Shown one piece after another: positions 6,747-9,923 of a DNA stretch of 9,923 bases (its first letter is position 1; every line of letters starts with the position of its first letter). The stretch spans positions 1 to 9,923 of the forward strand of contig DERU01000050.1 in NCBI GenBank assembly GCA_002361095.1. Direction: 5' to 3'. Source of the stretch: Lachnospiraceae bacterium UBA3332. Lineage in GTDB: Bacteria > Bacillota > Clostridia > Lachnospirales > Lachnospiraceae. A model generated the notes under the pieces. It was not told where the DNA came from. It saw only the letters and a program-made list of their open reading frames with translations, and searched no databases. Made by a program: the position numbers and the translations under genes.

Positions 6747-7865
6747 ATGAAAAAGTATTGTCAAAAATTTGCCGGGTATTTGCTGTTTACTGCTTTGGCG
6801 GCGGCCGTTTTGGCAGGCTGCGGCAGCAGCGGAGGGGAAAAATATGAAGCTTCTGCGGACACGGCCACTTATGCTGCGGCCGGTCAGGCTTTCGACGGGG
6901 GAATTTATGAGAACGCCGCCCCTGCGGAAGCGCCCGCAGCCGAGGAAATTGAATATGAAGAGGAAGGCGGGGCGGAAACCGTCAGACAGGAAAACCGCAA
7001 ACTGATCAAGACGGTGGACATGAATGTGGAGACGGAAGAGTTCGACCTGCTTCTTCGAAATGTGGAACAAAAAGTGGAGGAACTTGGCGGTTATTTGGAG
7101 CAGAGTAATGTCTACAACGGCAGCTATACTTCCAATTACCGGTCCAGAAGCGCGGACCTGACGGCGCGCGTCCCTTCGGCAAAGCTGGATCAGTTTGTGA
7201 CGGATGTGGCCGAGCACTCCAATGTGACCAGAAAGAACGAGTCGGTGGAAGATATAACGCTGCAGTATGTGGATTTGGAAAGCCATAAAAAAGCATTGCT
7301 TGCGGAACAGCAAAGTCTGCTGACTATGCTGGAACAGGCGGAATCCATAGAGGATATCATTACCATCAACGCGCAGCTTACGGATGTGCGCTATCAGCTG
7401 GAAAGCATGGAATCCCAGCTGCGTACATATGACAATAAAGTCGATTACAGTACGGTATACTTAAACATTGAAGAAGTGGAACAGTATGAACCATATGCGG
7501 CAAAAAGCACAGGGGAGCGTATTCGGGACGGCTTTACGAGAAACCTGCACCGGGTGGGGGACGGCGTCAGCAACTTTTTCATCGAATTGATTATATCCCT
7601 GCCGATCCTTTTCACGTTGGCGGTACTGATCGGGATTTTTGTCCTGCTTCTCTTCGGAATCCTCAAGGCCAGTGAGAAACAGGCCAAAAAGCGGCGGGAA
7701 AAGAAGGAGAGGGAAAATCCCGGACAGTACAATCGTTACGGAATGCGCATACCGGGAGCGCCAAGACAGCAAAGTCACGCGGGGCAGGGACTGTCTGCAG
7801 GGCAGGCGGATCGTTTGATACAGGAAAACCAGCGGCCGGATCATTCGGAAAACGGACAGCAATAG
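6747..7865 (+). CDS. DUF4349 domain lipoprotein with C-terminal transmembrane helix
   Basis: I chose the ATG at 6747, behind GGGGGA (6737–6742), because it puts a lipoprotein signal peptide at the N-terminus: MKKYCQK, a hydrophobic stretch, then the lipobox LAGC with C25 as the predicted lipidated cysteine. An upstream in-frame ATG (6684) would add a non-hydrophobic extension and crosses two hairpins. The product is 372 residues. A low-complexity Ala/Glu linker (31–80) leads into the DUF4349 domain (about 81–250). Its central part (about 180–232) is a probable coiled coil. Residues 277–306 form a strong membrane helix, followed by the very basic tail KKRREKKERE and a Gln/Pro-rich end, which should be cytoplasmic. 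The protein therefore seems anchored at both ends with DUF4349 outside the cell. The function of DUF4349 proteins is unknown. It precedes era by 47 bases. Confidence 0.85.
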   Translation: MKKYCQKFAGYLLFTALAAAVLAGCGSSGGEKYEASADTATYAAAGQAFDGGIYENAAPAEAPAAEEIEYEEEGGAETVRQENRKLIKTVDMNVETEEFDLLLRNVEQKVEELGGYLEQSNVYNGSYTSNYRSRSADLTARVPSAKLDQFVTDVAEHSNVTRKNESVEDITLQYVDLESHKKALLAEQQSLLTMLEQAESIEDIITINAQLTDVRYQLESMESQLRTYDNKVDYSTVYLNIEEVEQYEPYAAKSTGERIRDGFTRNLHRVGDGVSNFFIELIISLPILFTLAVLIGIFVLLLFGILKASEKQAKKRREKKERENPGQYNRYGMRIPGAPRQQSHAGQGLSAGQADRLIQENQRPDHSENGQQ

Positions 7866-7872
7866 CAGCCTT

Positions 7873-7892
7873 TGTGCCTGCCGGCAGGCACA
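7873..7892 (+). repeat. Perfect 20-bp palindrome before era
   Basis: TGTGCCTGCC (7873–7882) is followed directly by its exact reverse complement GGCAGGCACA (7883–7892). Two G-U pairs and one C-G pair could extend the stem in RNA. It lies between the lipoprotein stop (7863–7865) and the era ribosome binding site (7904–7908), and no T-run follows. It could be a protein-binding operator, an RNA processing site or a cruciform. The sequence alone does not separate these. Confidence 0.7.
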
Positions 7893-7912
7893 GGGCGCAG
7901 AATGGGAGATAC

Positions 7913-8818
7913 ATGGAAAACAGGAAGTTTAAGTCGGGGTTTGCGGCCCTGGTGGGAAGGCCCAACGTGGGAAAGTCCACGCTGATGAACCATCTGATCA
8001 GGCAAAAAATTGCCATCACGTCCAACAAACCACAGACAACCAGAAACCGGATTCAGACGGTATATACCGGAGAAGAAGGACAGGTGGTTTTTTTGGATAC
8101 CCCCGGTATCCACAAGGCGAAAAATAAACTGGGGGACTATATGGTCAGGGCGGCGGAGAGCACCCTTAAAGATGTGGATGTAGTGATATGGCTGGTGGAA
8201 CCTTCCGGTTATATCGGCGCGGGGGACCGGTATATTTTAGAACAGCTTTCCCGCTGTAAACAGCCGGTTATTTTAGTGGTCAACAAGATTGACACGGTCA
8301 AAAAGGAAACGGTAGCCCAGGCCATCGGCGCCTACCGGCAGGAGATGGATTTTGCGGAGATTGTGCCGGTATCCGCGCTGCGCAGCAACAATACCGACAC
8401 CCTGCTGCAGTGTATTTTTAAATATTTGCCGTATGGGGAGCCTTTTTATGATGCGGATACGGTTACGGATCAGCCCCAGCGCCAGATTGTGGCGGAAATT
8501 ATCCGGGAAAAGGCGCTGCGATGCCTGGAGGAAGAAATTCCCCACGGCATTGCGGTGGCCATCGACCGGATGGAGTTTGGGAAAAAACTGGTGGAGATTG
8601 ACGCCACAATCATTTGTGAAAAGGATTCCCATAAAGGCATTGTGATCGGCAAACAGGGGGCGATGCTCAAAAAGATCGGTTCACAGGCCCGCAGGGATAT
8701 CGAAAACATGCTGGAGTCCCAGATCAACCTAAAGCTTTGGGTCAAAGTCAAAAAGGACTGGCGGGGCAGCGACTTTATGTTGAAAAATTTTGGATATAAT
8801 CCTTCGGAGCATAAGTGA
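7913..8818 (+). CDS. era: GTPase Era, 16S rRNA-binding ribosome assembly factor
   Basis: Era binds the 3' end of 16S rRNA and aids maturation of the 30S subunit; it is essential in many bacteria. The 301-residue chain has every GTPase motif: G1 GRPNVGKST (15–23), the G2 region around PQTTRNR (40–46), G3 DTPG (62–65), G4 NKID (124–127) and G5 SAL (154–156). The C-terminal KH RNA-binding domain is present with its GKQG loop (246–249), followed by the usual LWVKVKKDWR ending. Length and order are standard. The start at 7913 follows GGGAG (7904–7908). An upstream in-frame GTG at 7874 would place the start inside the 20-bp palindrome and add an unconserved extension, so it is unlikely. The lipoprotein gene precedes it and the recO region follows, as in many Firmicutes. 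Confidence 0.98.
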   Translation: MENRKFKSGFAALVGRPNVGKSTLMNHLIRQKIAITSNKPQTTRNRIQTVYTGEEGQVVFLDTPGIHKAKNKLGDYMVRAAESTLKDVDVVIWLVEPSGYIGAGDRYILEQLSRCKQPVILVVNKIDTVKKETVAQAIGAYRQEMDFAEIVPVSALRSNNTDTLLQCIFKYLPYGEPFYDADTVTDQPQRQIVAEIIREKALRCLEEEIPHGIAVAIDRMEFGKKLVEIDATIICEKDSHKGIVIGKQGAMLKKIGSQARRDIENMLESQINLKLWVKVKKDWRGSDFMLKNFGYNPSEHK

Positions 8819-8824
8819 GTTTGC

Positions 8825-8860
8825 GGTTACCGGCCGCCTGACGGCCGATAGCACCTTTTT
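8825..8860 (+). terminator. Possible intrinsic terminator after era
   Basis: CGGCCG (8831–8836) and CGGCCG (8842–8847) form a GC stem around CCTGA. The stem extends imperfectly through TA/TA and GGT (8825–8827) with ACC (8853–8855). TTTTT (8856–8860) follows immediately. The geometry fits a modest rho-independent terminator beginning 7 bases after the era stop. The mismatch, the two-base bulge and the short T-run make partial termination more likely than complete. Confidence 0.45.
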
Positions 8861-8861
8861 C

Positions 8862-8874
8862 CAGTTCGGAACTG
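8862..8874. repeat. Dyad CAGTTC-G-GAACTG
   Basis: A perfect 6-bp inverted repeat with a single central base lies between the putative era terminator and the YqzL-like ORF. The one-base spacing suits a DNA-binding dimer better than an RNA hairpin. No good promoter boxes flank it, so its role is open. Confidence 0.35.
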
Positions 8875-8951
8875 TGCGAATAGAAAAACACCAAAAAGCG
8901 AACCCTAACGACATAAAAAGATACGGAAAGAAATGCGTAGGGAGGCTTAGG

Positions 8952-9197
8952 ATGAAGGAAATAAATTACTGGCAGCAGTTTTTGCATACGGGAAGAGTGG
9001 AGGATTATCTTAAATACAGGGGAACAAAACAGAATCGGGCACAGCAGACGGGAAGCATTCCTGATACGGGGGATGCTTCCTTTACCGGTTCCTTTAAGGA
9101 ATCCATGGGAAACGGCGGGCAGGATGGTATAGGATATGCGGGAATACGTGGAAGTGACGGCGATTGTGATCAAGGCAGAGCCGATGGGCGAATATGA
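8952..9197 (+). CDS. Small YqzL-like protein overlapping recO
   Basis: An ATG at 8952 follows a strong site, AGGGAGG (8939–8945), at about 6 bases. The first 25 residues (MKEINYWQQFLHTGRVEDYLKY) fit the pattern of YqzL, a small protein of unknown function encoded between era and recO in Bacillus: aromatic residue, F, TG, then a YL pair. YqzL proteins are usually about 45–50 residues, whereas this frame runs to 81. The part after about residue 25 looks low in conservation, rich in Gly, Asp and Ser. The last 62 bases overlap recO in another frame. The overlap may couple recO translation to this ORF, or the true reading frame may have ended earlier and drifted. The family call is from pattern memory and position, not a search. 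Confidence 0.6.
   Translation: MKEINYWQQFLHTGRVEDYLKYRGTKQNRAQQTGSIPDTGDASFTGSFKESMGNGGQDGIGYAGIRGSDGDCDQGRADGRI
9051..9101 (+). repeat. Strong hairpin and second dyad just upstream of recO
   Basis: Bases 9051–9062 and 9069–9080 pair to make a 12-bp stem (core GGAAGCAT/ATGCTTCC, two G-U pairs further in) with a 6-base loop. Only three T residues follow, so it is at best a weak terminator. A second dyad, TTCCTT-T-AAGGAA (9089–9101), lies 9 bases further on. Both fall inside the YqzL-like frame and within 90 bases of the recO start, where they could affect recO expression. Confidence 0.5.
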
Positions 9198-9780
9198 CAA
9201 AAGGGCGGTACTTTTGACAAAGGAGCGCGGAAAAATTTCCGCTTTTGCAAAGGGGGTAAGAAAAACCAACAGCAGGCTGATGGCCGCCGTCAGCCCTTTT
9301 GTTTTTGGCACCTTTACCCTATATGAAGGAAAGTCTTCTTACACAATCTGCGAAGCATCCGTTTCCAACTATTTTGAGCAGCTGCGGGGCGACATGGAGG
9401 CGGCCTGCTACGGTATGTATTTTATGGAACTGTGTGATTCCTGTACCAGGGAAAACAACGACGAAAAAGATATCCTGAAGCTTTTATACCAGTCCCTGCG
9501 CGCGCTCACCCACGACAGCCTGCCCCGCAGGCTTGTGCGGTGTGTGTTCGAGATTAAGCTGGTGGTACTAAACGGGGAATTTCCGGGTCTGCCGGAGGGA
9601 AACTTCGAGGAAGCCACCCGCTACGCATTACAGTTTGTGGCGCAGGCGCCGGTGTCCAAACTTTACACCTTTACCGTCAGGGATTCCGTCCTTTCCGAGA
9701 TGGAAAAACTTGCGCTCCAATACCGGAAGAATTGCCTGCCGGGAAGGTTTTTAACGCTGGAGGTACTGCAAAGTTTATAA
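9136..9780 (+). CDS. recO: DNA repair protein RecO lacking the zinc module
   Basis: RecO loads RecA onto SSB-coated single-stranded DNA together with RecR, in recombinational repair. The N-terminal OB fold (about 1–80) is clear: VEVTAIVIKAEPMGEYDKRAVLLT, then GKISAFAKGVRKTNSRL, both RecO signatures. The helical C-terminal domain spans about 81–214. At 214 residues it is shorter than the usual roughly 240–260. The gap lies after NGEFPG (about 146–151), where Firmicute RecO normally has a four-cysteine zinc site; here only LPEGNFEE joins the flanks and no CxxC pair exists. The remaining helices (ATRYALQFVAQAPVSKLYTFTV onward) look normal, so this is a clean domain loss, not a frameshift. The ATG at 9136 has only a weak ribosome binding site (AGGAT), which fits coupling to the overlapping upstream ORF. 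Confidence 0.93.
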   Translation: MREYVEVTAIVIKAEPMGEYDKRAVLLTKERGKISAFAKGVRKTNSRLMAAVSPFVFGTFTLYEGKSSYTICEASVSNYFEQLRGDMEAACYGMYFMELCDSCTRENNDEKDILKLLYQSLRALTHDSLPRRLVRCVFEIKLVVLNGEFPGLPEGNFEEATRYALQFVAQAPVSKLYTFTVRDSVLSEMEKLALQYRKNCLPGRFLTLEVLQSL

Positions 9781-9786
9781 ATTGGG

Positions 9787-9815
9787 TTGAAAAAGCGGAC
9801 GATGTCCGCTATAAT
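9787..9815 (+). promoter_or_regulatory. Promoter P1 with dyad in the spacer
   Basis: TTGAAA (9787–9792), a 17-base spacer and a perfect TATAAT (9810–9815) form a near-consensus sigma-A promoter just after the recO stop. The spacer is filled by the perfect inverted repeat AGCGGAC-GAT-GTCCGCT (9794–9810). A second small dyad, CGCTA (9807–9811) with TAGCG (9818–9822), frames the -10. A repressor bound here would block polymerase directly, so regulation is likely but inferred. Confidence 0.8.
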
Positions 9816-9843
9816 GGTAGCGTTGGTGCTTTGCAGGAAGGTT

Positions 9844-9872
9844 TTGACCAAAACGCTGGCGGATACTATAAT
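9844..9872 (+). promoter_or_regulatory. Promoter P2, 57 bases downstream of P1
   Basis: TTGACC (9844–9849), a 17-base spacer and TATAAT (9867–9872) form a second near-consensus sigma-A promoter. Its -35 lies in the centre of GTTTT-GACC-AAAAC (9841–9854). In RNA from P1, AGCGTT (9819–9824) could pair with AACGCT (9852–9857). Transcription would begin near 9879, about 38 bases before the probable start codon at 9917. Confidence 0.78.
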
Positions 9873-9916
9873 GATTCTGTTATGCCAAAGAGGCTGACAG
9901 AGGGGGAGCGGAAGGA

Positions 9917-9923
9917 ATGCGGA
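9917..9923 (+). CDS. Probable start of a downstream gene, truncated by the window end
   Basis: An ATG at 9917 follows AGGGGGAG (9901–9908) at 8 bases, a good ribosome binding site downstream of two strong promoters. Only Met-Arg and one more base are visible, so the product cannot be named. If the tandem promoters instead served a stable RNA, this ATG would be coincidental. Confidence 0.4.

Noticed and set aside
7874..7912. An upstream GTG start for era
   Set aside because: It lies inside the 20-bp palindrome. The ATG at 7913 has a good ribosome binding site and gives the normal Era N-terminus.
9873..9923. A T-box riboswitch leader for a glycyl-tRNA synthetase gene, which often follows recO
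   Set aside because: Only about 40 bases of leader precede the probable start codon, and no specifier stem or T-box sequence is visible.
1..9923. A phage-defence or mobile island
   Set aside because: No integrase, transposase, terminal repeats or known defence domains are present; the right half is core housekeeping DNA.

Overview
The window reads as a chromosomal segment of a Clostridia-class Firmicute, most likely of the Lachnospiraceae type. This rests on the era–(yqzL-like)–recO order, strong GGAGG-type ribosome binding sites before nearly every gene, sigma-A-type promoters, moderate base composition, and protein types (DUF4325, DUF4349, PreP-like M16C peptidase) familiar from that group. 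The taxon is an inference; no rRNA is present to confirm it. All convincing genes lie on the + strand. I see no tRNA, rRNA, CRISPR array, insertion sequence or phage gene.

Region 1 (1–1454): a 190-base leader with small inverted repeats, then a 420-residue protein. It joins a GHKL (histidine-kinase-type) ATPase domain to a C-terminal STAS-like DUF4325 domain, an arrangement reminiscent of an anti-sigma kinase and its antagonist in one chain.

Region 2 (1495–6657): a good extended -10 promoter leads into four closely packed genes. They encode a rhomboid-fold membrane protein that lacks the protease residues and carries a zinc-ribbon tail; a sigma-70-like protein with regions resembling 1.1, 2.1/2.2 and 3 but no region 4; a 137-residue protein I do not recognise; and a full-length 973-residue PreP-type M16C zinc metallopeptidase with intact catalytic residues. 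Two of the four look like inactive or repurposed relatives of well-known families, which makes this the most interesting part of the window.

Region 3 (6658–9780): a DUF4349 lipoprotein with an extra C-terminal membrane helix, the ribosome-assembly GTPase Era, a small YqzL-like ORF, and the recombination mediator RecO. This RecO lacks the cysteine zinc module usual in Firmicutes. Junctions in this region carry GC-rich palindromes, including a perfect 20-bp one just before era.

Region 4 (9781–9923): two tandem, near-consensus sigma-A promoters, the first with a perfect dyad filling its spacer. They point into a gene whose start codon is probably at 9917 and whose body lies outside the window.
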